A model generated the notes under the pieces. That model had not been told where the DNA came from, made no database searches, and saw only the letters and a list, made by a program, of their open reading frames with translations. From Rhizobium esperanzae (GTDB lineage: Bacteria; Pseudomonadota; Alphaproteobacteria; Rhizobiales; Rhizobiaceae), in assembly GCF_014197615.1 (NCBI RefSeq), contig NZ_JACIFY010000010.1, forward strand, positions 62,001 to 126,000: DNA of 64,000 bases, written 5' to 3'. Of the stretch, positions 46,626 through 54,818 are shown piece by piece; positions within the stretch are counted from its first letter, which is position 1, and each line of letters opens with the position of its first letter. Position numbers and translations under genes: made by a program.

Positions 46626-47534
46626 ATGAAGAGCATGAATCAGAAATCCCTTGCAGCCTCGCAGTCCCGCGCCTTTGCCGGCGCCGCTTTCATGGTGCTT
46701 GGAGGTGTGGCCTTCTCGCTCCTTAACGTCGTCACCCAATGGCTGACCATGAAGCTCGCCTTTCCCCCGGCCTCTGCGGCCTTCTGGCAATACGGCTTCG
46801 CCTTCCTTTTCTCCTTGCCCTTCCTGCGCAAGGTCGGCCTTTCCGCCATGCGTACCGATTACCCGTGGCGGCATGTCGTGCGGGTGGTCTTCGCTGCGCT
46901 CGGCGTCGAGGCCTGGGTGTCCGGCCTCGCTACGGTTCCGATCTGGCAGGCGATCGCCCTCGTCATGACCTCGCCCTTCTTCATCATTCTCGGTGCCCGG
47001 CTTTTCCTCGGCGAACGCGTCGGTCCCGCCCGCTGGACGGCGACCGGTGTCGGTTTTGCCGGAGCAATGATCATCCTGCAGCCCTGGTCGGACAGCTTCT
47101 CCTGGTCGGCGCTGTTGCCCGTTCTCTCGGCGCTGCTCTGGGGCGCGTCGTCGCTGATCACCAAGAACCTCACCGGCATCGAGAAGCCGGAGACGATCAC
47201 CGTCTGGCTGCTGGTGCTGCTGACGCCGATAAACGGCGGGCTGGCGCTTGCGGCGGGTTTTGCCGTGCCGACGGGCGCAACGCTTGCGCTTTTCCTGCTG
47301 GCGGGCCTGCTGACGGTCGTGGCGCAATATCTGCTGACCCTTGCCTATGCCAGTGCCGACGCCGCCTATGTGCAGCCCTTCGACGACCTGAAGCTGCCGC
47401 TGAACGTGCTCGCCGGCTGGCTGTTCTTCGGTTACGCGCCGGCCGGCTATTTGTGGCTGGGGGCCGCGCTTATTCTCTCCGCGTCGCTGTTCATCATGAG
47501 GAACGAGATGCGTCGGGAAAGGCAAGCTGGCTGA
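46626..47534 (+). CDS. ribN: Riboflavin transporter RibN (EamA family)
   Basis: A 302-residue membrane protein with ten hydrophobic helices in two EamA repeats (G-G-V-A-F-S-L-L-N-V-V-T-Q-W and a second repeat with A-L-L-W-G-A-S-S-L). The EamA family alone does not define substrate, but the FMN riboswitch directly upstream does: RibN of this family has been shown to import riboflavin in R. leguminosarum (known). The start is uncertain: TTG 46620, ATG 46626 or ATG 46635. It is a single-gene unit. Confidence 0.87.
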   Translation: MKSMNQKSLAASQSRAFAGAAFMVLGGVAFSLLNVVTQWLTMKLAFPPASAAFWQYGFAFLFSLPFLRKVGLSAMRTDYPWRHVVRVVFAALGVEAWVSGLATVPIWQAIALVMTSPFFIILGARLFLGERVGPARWTATGVGFAGAMIILQPWSDSFSWSALLPVLSALLWGASSLITKNLTGIEKPETITVWLLVLLTPINGGLALAAGFAVPTGATLALFLLAGLLTVVAQYLLTLAYASADAAYVQPFDDLKLPLNVLAGWLFFGYAPAGYLWLGAALILSASLFIMRNEMRRERQAG

Positions 47535-47559
47535 GGCGATCCGCTGCAAAATGTCGCAG

Positions 47560-47577
47560 CTGTCATGTGTCTGTCAT
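47560..47577 (+). promoter_or_regulatory. Pho box, perfect match
   Basis: CTGTCATGTGTCTGTCAT equals the rhizobial PhoB consensus CTGTCAT-N4-CTGTCAT at all 14 defined positions. It ends 50 bases before the ATG of the secreted phytase/esterase-like gene. Confidence 0.88.
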
Positions 47578-47627
47578 GGCAGTCCCGCAAAAAACCTCTG
47601 TTCGATCTTTCGACATTGGGGGTTTCC

Positions 47628-49826
47628 ATGACAATTTCATCGCGCAAGGCAGCGCTCGCTGCCGTGCTTCTCGCATCCGTTGCCTTTCCGGCCGCGGCCG
47701 AACCGGTCTTCAACCGCATCGCCTCTTTCCCGGTCGCAGAGAACCTGCCTGCGGACAAGGACAAGCTTTCGGCGACCTCGGCCGAAATCATCACCGCGAC
47801 CGACGATGGTAACACGCTGATCTATAGCGACAGCCCGCTCGGCGCGATCGGCTTCATCGACATTACCGACGCCAAGGCGCCGAAGGCCGGCGGCGCGCTG
47901 ATGATGGATGGCGAGCCGACCTCGGTCACCGCAAGCGCCGGCAAGGCGCTCGTCGCCGTCAACACCTCCGAAAGCGAGGCCAAGCCCTCGGGCCGCCTTT
48001 CGATCGTCGACGTGGCGACGAAGACGATCGAAAACAGCTGCGATCTCGGCGGTCAGCCGGATTCGATCGCGCTCAACAAGGACAAGACGCTCGGCACTAT
48101 TGCGATCGAAAACGAGCGCGACGAGGAGGTCAATGACGGCAAGATCCCGCAGATGCCGGCCGGCGACCTCGTCGTCTTCCAGCTCAAGAACGGCACTGTG
48201 GATTGCGGCACCATCAAACACGTGGCGCTGACCGGTCTTGCCGGCGTCGCCCCGGAGGATCCGGAGCCGGAATTCGTCGCCTTCAACGGTCTCAACGAAA
48301 TCGCACTGACGCTGCAGGAAAACAACGAGATCGTCATCATCGACGCCAACACGGCCGAGGTGAAGACGCACTTCTCCGCCGGCAGCGTCGATCTCTCCGG
48401 CATCGACACCAAGCGTGACGGCGCCCTGAAATTCACCGGCGAATCGAAGGGCGTTCCGCGCGAGCCCGACGCGGTGAAGTGGCTTGATGATAACCGCCTC
48501 GTCGTTGCCAATGAAGGCGACTACCAGGGCGGCTCGCGCAGCTTCACCATATTCGACAAGACAGGCAAGCTTCTCTACGAATCAGGCGCGTCCTTCGAGC
48601 GCGCCGTCGCCCATATCGGCCACTATCCGGAAAGCCGATCGGGATCGAAGGGCGTCGAGCCGGAAGGCCTCGAAGCCGCCAGGTTCGGCGACGACCAATA
48701 TTTCTTCCTGCTCGCCGAGCGTGCCTCGGTCGTCGGTGTCTATAGGGATACCGGCGCCGATCCCGAACTCGTGCAGCTTCTGCCGTCGGGGATTTCGCCG
48801 GAAGGCGGGATCGCCATTCCCGCGCGCAATCTCTTCGCCACAGCCAACGAACTCGACCTCGGCAAGGACGGCGGCGCCCGCTCGCATGTCATGATTTATG
48901 AGCGCGGAGAGGGTGAAAAGGCCTATCCGCAGATCGTCTCCGCCGACAAGGACGGCAACCCGATCGGCTTTGCAGCCCTTTCGGGCCTTGCCGCCGTTCC
49001 GGGCAAGCCGGGCATGCTCTACGCCGTCAGCGACAGCGTTCTCGGCTCGCAGCCGACGATCTATACGATCGACGCCAGCAAGAAGCCGGCGGTCATCACC
49101 GACGCTCTCATCGTCAAGCGTGACGGCGCCCCGGCCCAGAAGCTCGACATCGAAGGCATCGCTGTTGCCGCCGACGGCTCCTTCTGGCTCGCATCTGAAG
49201 GCTACAGCGAGCGTCTCGTCCCGCACGCCCTCTACAACGTCAACGCCAAGGGCGACATCAAGGCCGAGATCGCCCTGCCGAAAGAACTCGCCGCCAACGA
49301 AATCCGCTTCGGCTTCGAAGGTGTGACCATTGTCGGCACCGGCGACGACGCGACGCTCTGGATGGCGGTTCAGCGCGAGTGGGCCGATGATGAGAAGGGC
49401 TTCGTCAAGCTCGCCTCCTACAATCCGAAGAAGAAGGAATGGGGTGCCGTGCGCTATCCGCTCGACAAGACGGAAAGCGGCTGGGTCGGCCTGTCGGAAA
49501 TCTCGGCTCAGGGCGACAGCGTCTACATCATCGAGCGCGACAACCTCGTCGGCGATGCCGCCAGGCTGAAGAAGCTCTATAAGGTGGCGATCTCGGAGCT
49601 GAAGCCCGCCAAGCTCGGGACCGAGCTGCCTGTTGTCAAAAAGACCGAAGCCCACGACTTCCTCGGCGAACTCAAGAGTGCGACCAACGGCTATGTGCTC
49701 GACAAACTCGAAGGCTTCACCTTCGACACATCGGGCAAACCTTACGCCGTCACCGACAACGACGGCGTCAGCGACTCCTCCGGCGAGACTTTGTTCTTCC
49801 CGGTCGAGCTGAACGCGACGAACTGA
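47628..49826 (+). CDS. Secreted esterase-like/phytase-family protein, Pho-regulated
   Basis: A 732-residue exported protein. A signal peptide of about 24 residues ends A-A-A-E. The N-terminal half reads like a choice-of-anchor/beta-propeller domain (G-G-Q-P-D-S-I-A-L-N, V-A-N-E-G-D-Y-Q-G-G), and the C-terminal half (about residues 470-720) resembles the esterase-like phytase domain (D-I-E-G-I-A-V-A-A-D-G-S-F-W-L-A-S-E, R-F-G-F-E-G-V-T, L-E-G-F-T-F-D). Such proteins are thought to free phosphate from esters outside the cell. The perfect Pho box upstream supports a role in phosphate scavenging (inference). The start at 47628 gives the signal peptide; the open frame to 47565 overlaps the Pho box. 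Confidence 0.75.
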   Translation: MTISSRKAALAAVLLASVAFPAAAEPVFNRIASFPVAENLPADKDKLSATSAEIITATDDGNTLIYSDSPLGAIGFIDITDAKAPKAGGALMMDGEPTSVTASAGKALVAVNTSESEAKPSGRLSIVDVATKTIENSCDLGGQPDSIALNKDKTLGTIAIENERDEEVNDGKIPQMPAGDLVVFQLKNGTVDCGTIKHVALTGLAGVAPEDPEPEFVAFNGLNEIALTLQENNEIVIIDANTAEVKTHFSAGSVDLSGIDTKRDGALKFTGESKGVPREPDAVKWLDDNRLVVANEGDYQGGSRSFTIFDKTGKLLYESGASFERAVAHIGHYPESRSGSKGVEPEGLEAARFGDDQYFFLLAERASVVGVYRDTGADPELVQLLPSGISPEGGIAIPARNLFATANELDLGKDGGARSHVMIYERGEGEKAYPQIVSADKDGNPIGFAALSGLAAVPGKPGMLYAVSDSVLGSQPTIYTIDASKKPAVITDALIVKRDGAPAQKLDIEGIAVAADGSFWLASEGYSERLVPHALYNVNAKGDIKAEIALPKELAANEIRFGFEGVTIVGTGDDATLWMAVQREWADDEKGFVKLASYNPKKKEWGAVRYPLDKTESGWVGLSEISAQGDSVYIIERDNLVGDAARLKKLYKVAISELKPAKLGTELPVVKKTEAHDFLGELKSATNGYVLDKLEGFTFDTSGKPYAVTDNDGVSDSSGETLFFPVELNATN

Positions 49827-49849
49827 GTCGCCGTAGAGGGGACAAAAAG

Positions 49850-49880
49850 AACAGGCCGGGGGAAGGCCCGGCCTGTTCCT
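49850..49880 (+). terminator. Terminator after the phytase-like gene
   Basis: Perfect 11-base stem AACAGGCCGGG / CCCGGCCTGTT with a six-base loop, followed by CCTTTG; 23 bases after the stop codon. Confidence 0.75.
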
Positions 49881-49911
49881 TTGAATGCCGCAATAACCCT
49901 CGCTTCCTTCG

Positions 49912-50168
49912 TCCTCGGCCTTGCCGAGGATCCATAGGGCGCCTGTATTCGCAGCAAAAAGGCGAAGGCGTCCGGCTGAAGAAATTTGCAACAGAGTGCT
50001 TTGGCATGGATGCTCGGGGCAAGCCCGAGCACGACAGAGATTGGGACGACGCGACTGGCAGGAGGCGAGATGTTGGAGCAATTTCAACAGTGTGCAGGCG
50101 CGACGAGGATGGAGTTTGGCACCGACACTTCCCCACACTCTGTCATCGGCCTTGAGCCGAGGATCCAT
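49912..50168. repeat. Cluster of three related palindromic repeats
   Basis: The gap 49878-50221 has no gene but three short palindromic units of one family: CCTCGGCCTTGCCGAGG followed by ATCCAT (49912-49935), an inverted copy around GCTCGGGGCAAGCCCGAGC (50006-50037), and TCGGCCTTGAGCCGA followed by GGATCCAT (50143-50168). Similar palindromes are scattered between genes in rhizobia. Confidence 0.6.
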
Positions 50169-50221
50169 GCAGCGGCCTCTCATTGATGCCTCGCCGCAAC
50201 CCTTATGAAAAGCTTCCAGCC

Positions 50222-51208
50222 CTACCAGCGCTGATGCACATGCGGCGCGATCAGCCGCTCGTAGATCTCGCGCGTTGCTGCCATGACATCGGCCGAAAGC
50301 GGCGCAAGGTCGGCAGCTGCCGCGTTGGCTCTTGCCTGCTCGCCATTGCGGGCGCCGGGGATGACGACGGTGACGGCTTCAGCCATCAGGATCCAGCGCA
50401 GCGCAAAAGCCGCCATTGTGGCGCCGGCCGGTACCAGCCTGCGCACCTCTTCCACCGCCTGCAGGCCGACCTCGAAGGGTACGCCGGCAAAGGTCTCGCC
50501 GACATCGAAGGCTTCGCCGTGGCGGTTGAAATTGCGGTGGTCATCGCTGGCGAAGTGCGTCTCCCGAGTGATCTTGCCGGAGAGAAGGCCGCTTGCGAGC
50601 GGCACGCGGGCGATGATCGCCACGTTCCTGCGGCGCGCTTCCTGGAAAAACAGGTGGTCGGGGCGCTGGCGGAAGATGTTGTAGATGATCTGGATGCTGA
50701 CGACGCCGGGATATTCGATCGCCTTCAGCCCATCCTCGACCTTTTCGACGCTGACGCCGTAGCCCTTGATCTTGCCGGCCTGCTGCAGCGCGTCGAGAGC
50801 CTCGAAGACTTCGGGCTGGTAAAGCACGTCGCGCGGCGGGCAATGCAGTTGCACGAGGTCGAGGCTGTCGACGGCAAGATTTGTCAGGCTGCGGTCGATG
50901 AAGCCTTCGAGATTGGCCTTGCTGTAGCCTTCCGCCACATGTGGATTGAGGCGGCGGCCCGCCTTGGTGGCGACCATCGGGCGGACGCCGCCACGCGTCT
51001 TCAAGACGTCGGCGATGATCTTTTCCGAGCGGCCGTCACCATAGACGTCAGCGGTATCGATGAAGGTCATGCCGGCATCGAGCGCGGCATTGAGCGCCGC
51101 GCGTCCATCCGCCTCGCTGATGTCGCCCCAGGAGCCGCCGATCTGCCAGGCCCCGAAGCCGACATTGGTGACGGTAAACGGCATGCGGCCGAAAGCATGG
51201 TGTTTCAT
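50222..51208 (-). CDS. Aldo/keto reductase
   Basis: A 328-residue NADPH-dependent oxidoreductase with the AKR barrel. Catalytic residues appear in F-I-D-T-A-D-V-Y-G (Asp, Tyr), V-A-T-K-A-G (Lys) and V-Q-L-H-C-P (His); the cofactor region V-I-P-G-A-R-N-G-E-Q is near the end. The start at 51208 (M-K-H-H-A-F-G) follows GAAGGA; the open frame extends to 51262. Substrate unknown. It is divergent from the broken cupin gene at 51356, a common pairing with quinone/aldehyde stress genes. Confidence 0.9.
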   Translation of the reverse strand: MKHHAFGRMPFTVTNVGFGAWQIGGSWGDISEADGRAALNAALDAGMTFIDTADVYGDGRSEKIIADVLKTRGGVRPMVATKAGRRLNPHVAEGYSKANLEGFIDRSLTNLAVDSLDLVQLHCPPRDVLYQPEVFEALDALQQAGKIKGYGVSVEKVEDGLKAIEYPGVVSIQIIYNIFRQRPDHLFFQEARRRNVAIIARVPLASGLLSGKITRETHFASDDHRNFNRHGEAFDVGETFAGVPFEVGLQAVEEVRRLVPAGATMAAFALRWILMAEAVTVVIPGARNGEQARANAAAADLAPLSADVMAATREIYERLIAPHVHQRW

Positions 51209-51355
51209 GAAAAAATCCTTCGTAAGTGATGAAAGATATTGGCCTATCAGCCGGGCGATCATGCGGCAATTGCCGATCCGGTCTTGATTGGTCGCCTCGA
51301 TGAAATATCGTCAGGCGACAAGGCTTCAACCGCAATCAATGGAAAAGGAACGATC

Positions 51356-51757
51356 ATGGAGATCAAACCCGCAGGCTCCAGCCCTTCGATGAAGCCACCG
51401 GCCGACTATTTCACCGGCGCCGTCCGCCAGGATCCGCTGATGGAGGCGCCCGAACCGGCCCGGATGAGAGCAACCTCGGTCACCTTCGAGCCCGGCGCCC
51501 GCACGGCCTGGCACACGCATCCGCTCGGACAGACGCTGATCGTCACGTCAGGCCGGGGCCTCGCCCAAAGCTGGGGCGGCGAGATCCACGAAATCCGCGC
51601 CGGCGACACGGTCTGATTCGCGCCGGGCGAAAAACATTGGCATGGCGCTGCCCCGGATACGGCCCTGACGCATATCGCCATTCACGAGGCGCTTGATGGC
51701 AGGCATGTCGACTGGATGGAGCAGGTCACCGACGAACAATATTTGGGCCCAGCCTGA
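51356..51757 (+). pseudogene. Cupin-domain gene interrupted by one in-frame stop
   Basis: A 133-residue cupin reads cleanly in one frame from M-E-I-K-P-A-G (AAGGAA upstream) to a TGA at 51755, except for a TGA at codon 87 (51614-51616). Before it comes H-E-I-R-A-G-D-T-V and after it [11 protein letters not shown]; relatives have tryptophan (TGG) at that place, so a single G-to-A change explains it. Metal-binding histidines (W-H-T-H-P-L-G and K-H-W-H-G) lie on both sides. Either a recent nonsense mutation or a sequencing error. Confidence 0.8.
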
Positions 51758-51762
51758 GCAAA

Positions 51763-52368
51763 TCAGAGCCGCTTCAGGCAATAGGAAAAATGCGCGTGTG
51801 ATTCGACCGTCAAAAACTCGAATTGCCAGCCGTAATCCTTGCAGAACTTGGTGACCGCCTCGACGACGCCATAGACGATCGGCTTGACCGTATTGCCGGT
51901 GCAGAAGTCATGGCCGGCGATGCGCCCGGTCCGCTTCACCTTCTTGTCGCACAGCAGCAGCTCCTGCCAGGTGAGTTCGAAGGAATGGTCGGTGTCGATA
52001 TAGGCCCAGTCGAGGAAATCGTCCTCGAATTCGGCCAGCTTGTCGAGCGACGTGCCTTGCATCAGGTGCAGCCGGCCGGCCTCGATCTCGGCCGCGAATT
52101 TCGTATGGATTGCGTCAAGCCCGGAGCTGTAGCGATCCATCGACCAGGGGTCGATGAGGTATAGCCGCGCCGGGCGGTTCTTCTCCAGGATCTCCGCCGT
52201 ATATTCGCCGAAGGCCGCGCCGACCTCGACGCCGATGCCGCCGTTCGGGATGCGGTAGAGCAACTCGCCGCGATCCGGCAGCAGGCGGGCGTGTTCCATA
52301 TGATGGGCGCTGAGCGGGGTGCGCGGCATGCTCGCCCGAAGCGCCTGCCTGTCTTCACGTGTCTTCAT
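51763..52368 (-). CDS. Class I SAM-dependent methyltransferase (Methyltransf_24-like)
   Basis: A 201-residue cytoplasmic enzyme. The SAM-binding motif I is G-I-G-V-E-V-G-A-A-F-G-E-Y, followed by L-Y-L-I-D-P-W-S (acidic ribose-binding segment) and D-W-A-Y-I-D-T-D-H-S-F-E, the motif of macrocin-O-methyltransferase-like family 24 members. The start at 52368 (M-K-T-R-E) is the first ATG with homology. A Pho box lies 74 bases upstream, so it may be induced by phosphate starvation (inference). Substrate unknown; a lipid or sugar is possible. Confidence 0.75.
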   Translation of the reverse strand: MKTREDRQALRASMPRTPLSAHHMEHARLLPDRGELLYRIPNGGIGVEVGAAFGEYTAEILEKNRPARLYLIDPWSMDRYSSGLDAIHTKFAAEIEAGRLHLMQGTSLDKLAEFEDDFLDWAYIDTDHSFELTWQELLLCDKKVKRTGRIAGHDFCTGNTVKPIVYGVVEAVTKFCKDYGWQFEFLTVESHAHFSYCLKRL

Positions 52369-52441
52369 CTCTGATCTCGGGATTGCGGGCGGCTGACGGC
52401 CCGGATGCGGTATAACGGGAACGTAGGAGCAGCCGCGGCCG

Positions 52442-52459
52442 ATGACAACCACATGACAG
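52442..52459 (-). promoter_or_regulatory. Pho box between methyltransferase and hypothetical gene
   Basis: On the minus strand CTGTCATGTGGTTGTCAT matches CTGTCAT-N4-CTGTCAT at 13 of 14 defined positions. It is 74 bases from the methyltransferase start and 73 from the divergent gene at 52532. Its direction favours the methyltransferase. Confidence 0.7.
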
Positions 52460-52531
52460 GAATTTGCTTCTTTCGAACAAATCGCTAAGTTTCACCTGTG
52501 GACTGACGAGAGCCCCGGGAGGAGCGATTTC

Positions 52532-52885
52532 ATGAGACGCATGTGGCCTGAAGAATTCAACGCCATCATCAGTGGAGCCGAGGAGGTGATGTTGGAAGCA
52601 CCCGCCGATGCCGGTGAAGCACCGCTGCATCGCAAGGCGCTGAAGGCGCGCATCAGCATGGACGATTATGAGCGCATCTGGCCGCTCGCCGAAATGCGCT
52701 TCCGGCTTGGCGAAAAAGATGGCAAGGCCATCACCCTGATCACCACCAATCCCCATTACCACGCCTGGCACCCGAAGGACGGCGGCAGCGTCGATTCGGT
52801 GTCGGACAGCGGCCGCCATTACAAGACGGATTATATCGTCGTGCACTTCCTGCTCGACGACGTGAAGGAAACATCTCCTGCCTGA
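52532..52885 (+). CDS. Conserved hypothetical protein
   Basis: A 117-residue soluble protein, with GGGAGGAG before its ATG and codon use like neighbouring genes. It has W-P-E-E-F at the start, a middle R-F-R-L-G-E-K-D-G-K-A-I-T-L-I-T-T-N-P-H-Y-H-A-W-H and an end D-Y-I-V-V-H-F-L-L-D-D. No domain is recognised. Its position next to a Pho box means it may belong to the phosphate response. Confidence 0.65.
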   Translation: MRRMWPEEFNAIISGAEEVMLEAPADAGEAPLHRKALKARISMDDYERIWPLAEMRFRLGEKDGKAITLITTNPHYHAWHPKDGGSVDSVSDSGRHYKTDYIVVHFLLDDVKETSPA

Positions 52886-52999
52886 GGTTGCTGAGGCCCG
52901 GTGCGGCCGGAAGCCGCACCGGCGTTTTGTTGACGCCAAGTTGATCCCGACGCTGATGACAGCGGCGGCGATATCGCTAAGTTTGGCGACCATGTTCCC

Positions 53000-53566
53000 A
53001 TGAAGTTGGAGGTTCCCGTGACGGGCAATGTGCTGGATATCCCGGTCAAGACCGTGGATGGTCGTGAAACCACGCTGAACGACTACAAGGGCAGGGTGCT
53101 GCTGGTCGTCAATGTCGCCTCGAAATGCGGGCTCACGCCGCAATATGAGGGGCTCGAAAAGCTCTATGGCCAGAAGCGCGAGCGTGGCTTCGTCATCGCC
53201 GCTTTCCCTGCCAACGATTTCAAGGGCCAGGAGCCCGGCACTGACGCCGAGATTCTCGATTTCTGCACCAGCACCTACGACGTTACCTTTCCGATTTTCT
53301 CGAAGATCTCGGTCAAGGGCGATGCCCAGCACCCGCTTTACCGCCAATTGACCAAATCGGGCGTGGCGACCACAGGCGACGGCCCGATGCGCGAACGCCT
53401 GAAATCCCACGGCATATCCGGCGGCGGCGAGGACGACATCCTCTGGAACTTCGAAAAATTCCTGATCGGCCGCGACGGCAAAGTCGCCGCTCGATTCGCG
53501 CCTGACGTGACGGCGGATGATTCGCGGCTGGTTTCGGCGGTGGACAAAGAACTGGCAAAGGGATGA
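53000..53566 (+). CDS. Glutathione peroxidase (cysteine type)
   Basis: A 188-residue peroxidase of the thioredoxin fold that reduces hydroperoxides. The peroxidatic site is N-V-A-S-K-C-G-L-T-P-Q-Y, with cysteine instead of selenocysteine. The second motif A-A-F-P-A-N-D-F-K-G-Q-E-P-G has alanine-phenylalanine-proline-alanine-asparagine where most have F-P-C-N-Q-F: both the usual second cysteine and the catalytic glutamine are changed. The tryptophan motif I-L-W-N-F-E-K-F is intact. Either a variant two-thiol mechanism or use of glutathione is possible. Confidence 0.88.
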   Translation: MKLEVPVTGNVLDIPVKTVDGRETTLNDYKGRVLLVVNVASKCGLTPQYEGLEKLYGQKRERGFVIAAFPANDFKGQEPGTDAEILDFCTSTYDVTFPIFSKISVKGDAQHPLYRQLTKSGVATTGDGPMRERLKSHGISGGGEDDILWNFEKFLIGRDGKVAARFAPDVTADDSRLVSAVDKELAKG

Positions 53567-53610
53567 ATGGCGGGCGATGAGCCCGGCTGTTACCAATTCC
53601 AGAACGCCAC

Positions 53611-53726
53611 TTCGGAATCCCGAAATCCCCCGCTTCGGGATTCCGAAATTCGTCGAGCTTGGCGCCGTGTCGACGGAAAAAATCATGCAATGATTTCAAT
53701 CCCGCCACCAATTTCGGGATTCCGAA
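53611..53726. repeat. Inverted repeat built from TTCGGGATTCCGAA
   Basis: TTCGGAATCCCGAA (53611-53624) and its exact reverse complement TTCGGGATTCCGAA (53634-53647) form a 14-base perfect stem; a third copy in the second orientation stands at 53713-53726. The arms are themselves nearly palindromic. It follows the peroxidase gene. Confidence 0.65.
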
Positions 53727-53850
53727 GGGCTATATAGAGTCTGGTGGGGGGCTGGCCCAAGGCATGTGGTCGCAGTCACAGAGCCACGGATGCCATCGGA
53801 CGACCAAACGCGTCCGGGCTGCCATGATTCGCAAAAGCGGAGCAGGGACT

Positions 53851-54063
53851 TCAGATCCCAAGCACGGTCACAAGCGGTGGCGTAAAGTCCTTGAAGCCCA
53901 GTCTCGGCCAGTCGCACCTGATGTCAAACTGCGTCTTCGGCACGTGGCGCTGGCATTTCGGATTCGTCTTGAAGGCGTATCCGGGCAGGCTGACATAGAT
54001 GGCACTTGGTGTGCAAAGGGCAATCGCGATGCACAGGGTCAATGCGGAGCTGAGAGCCCTCAC
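53851..54063 (-). CDS. Possible small exported protein
   Basis: A 70-residue frame from GTG at 54063, with GGAGG six bases upstream. The first 26 residues (R-A-L-S-S-A-L-T-L-C-I-A-I-A-L-C) look like a signal peptide, followed by a basic part with two cysteines (P-K-C-Q-R-H and I-R-C-D-W-P). No family is recognised. The rest of the gap 53727-54330 shows no other feature. Confidence 0.4.
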   Translation of the reverse strand: MRALSSALTLCIAIALCTPSAIYVSLPGYAFKTNPKCQRHVPKTQFDIRCDWPRLGFKDFTPPLVTVLGI

Positions 54064-54330
54064 GGCACACCTCCAGGCGTCATAAGCCTCCAAACGCGGA
54101 GACTTTCCGGGGAGCGATTCTCCCACTTTTGCCAGCCCCCATCCATTCGCCCAATAGGAGGTGGCCCGGCGGCTGGAGTAGTCCGTTCTGGTGGAGCTGA
54201 CTTTCAGGCGGCACGCCGTATCACGACCTGCCGGGCGCTCCGGTGGATCCAATTGGAATTCCAGATATGATGACGACGCAACTGAGGCATCTGCCTGAGA
54301 AAGCTGTTATTTGACGCTTAAGGAAAAAAT

Positions 54331-54405
54331 GGTGGGCGATGAGAGACTCGAACTCCCGACATCCTCGGTGTAAACGAGGCGCTCTACCAACTGAGCTAAT
54401 CGCCC
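54331..54405 (-). tRNA. tRNA-Val (anticodon UAC)
   Basis: Complete cloverleaf on the minus strand: acceptor GGGCGAT / ATCGCCC, D-arm TAGCTCAGTTGGTAGAGC, anticodon loop TTTACAC and T-arm GTTCGAGTC, ending ACCA. The TAC anticodon reads GUN valine codons. Confidence 0.95.
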
Positions 54406-54818
54406 ATCGCTAACGAAACCGGATCGGCCTGCCGCGTTGGTGGCCGTGATCTATGCGGATCGCGGCGAAACCGCAAGAGTGTTTGTGAAGATTTTTTGAT
54501 TTTTTTGATGGCGGTTCCGCTCCTGCGATCTCGCTCGGGCGCCGCCGGGCTGTGGATAAAGGGGAGGGGACGGCGGCGGCCATGGCGGCTTCGGCTGTGC
54601 CGGCGGCTTCGATCGGGCGCCGCTGCCGCTGCAGGAAATGGAATTGCCGGCTTTTCCTTTGCTCCGCGCGGGCCTTGTCGAAACAATTCAACGACTGTCA
54701 TGGTTTTGTCTCCAAACCTGCTTGACACTAAAAGGCGAACCCCGTAGTTAGCCGCTCATCGAAACGGGCAGCCGTTTTGGTGAGGGTGCGAAGGCATCCG
54801 GACTGCTTGAAATGAATT
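54406..54818. other. Gap between tRNA-Val and tRNA-Asp
   Basis: 413 bases with GC-rich low-complexity frames (54540-54660) but no supported gene. It should hold the promoters of both divergent tRNA transcripts. Around 54694 CTGTCAT occurs once, without a second half-site. Confidence 0.4.

Noticed and set aside
54694-54711. Possible Pho box near tRNA-Val
   Set aside because: Only the first half (CTGTCAT) matches; the second has 4 of 7 positions and no suitable target gene follows.
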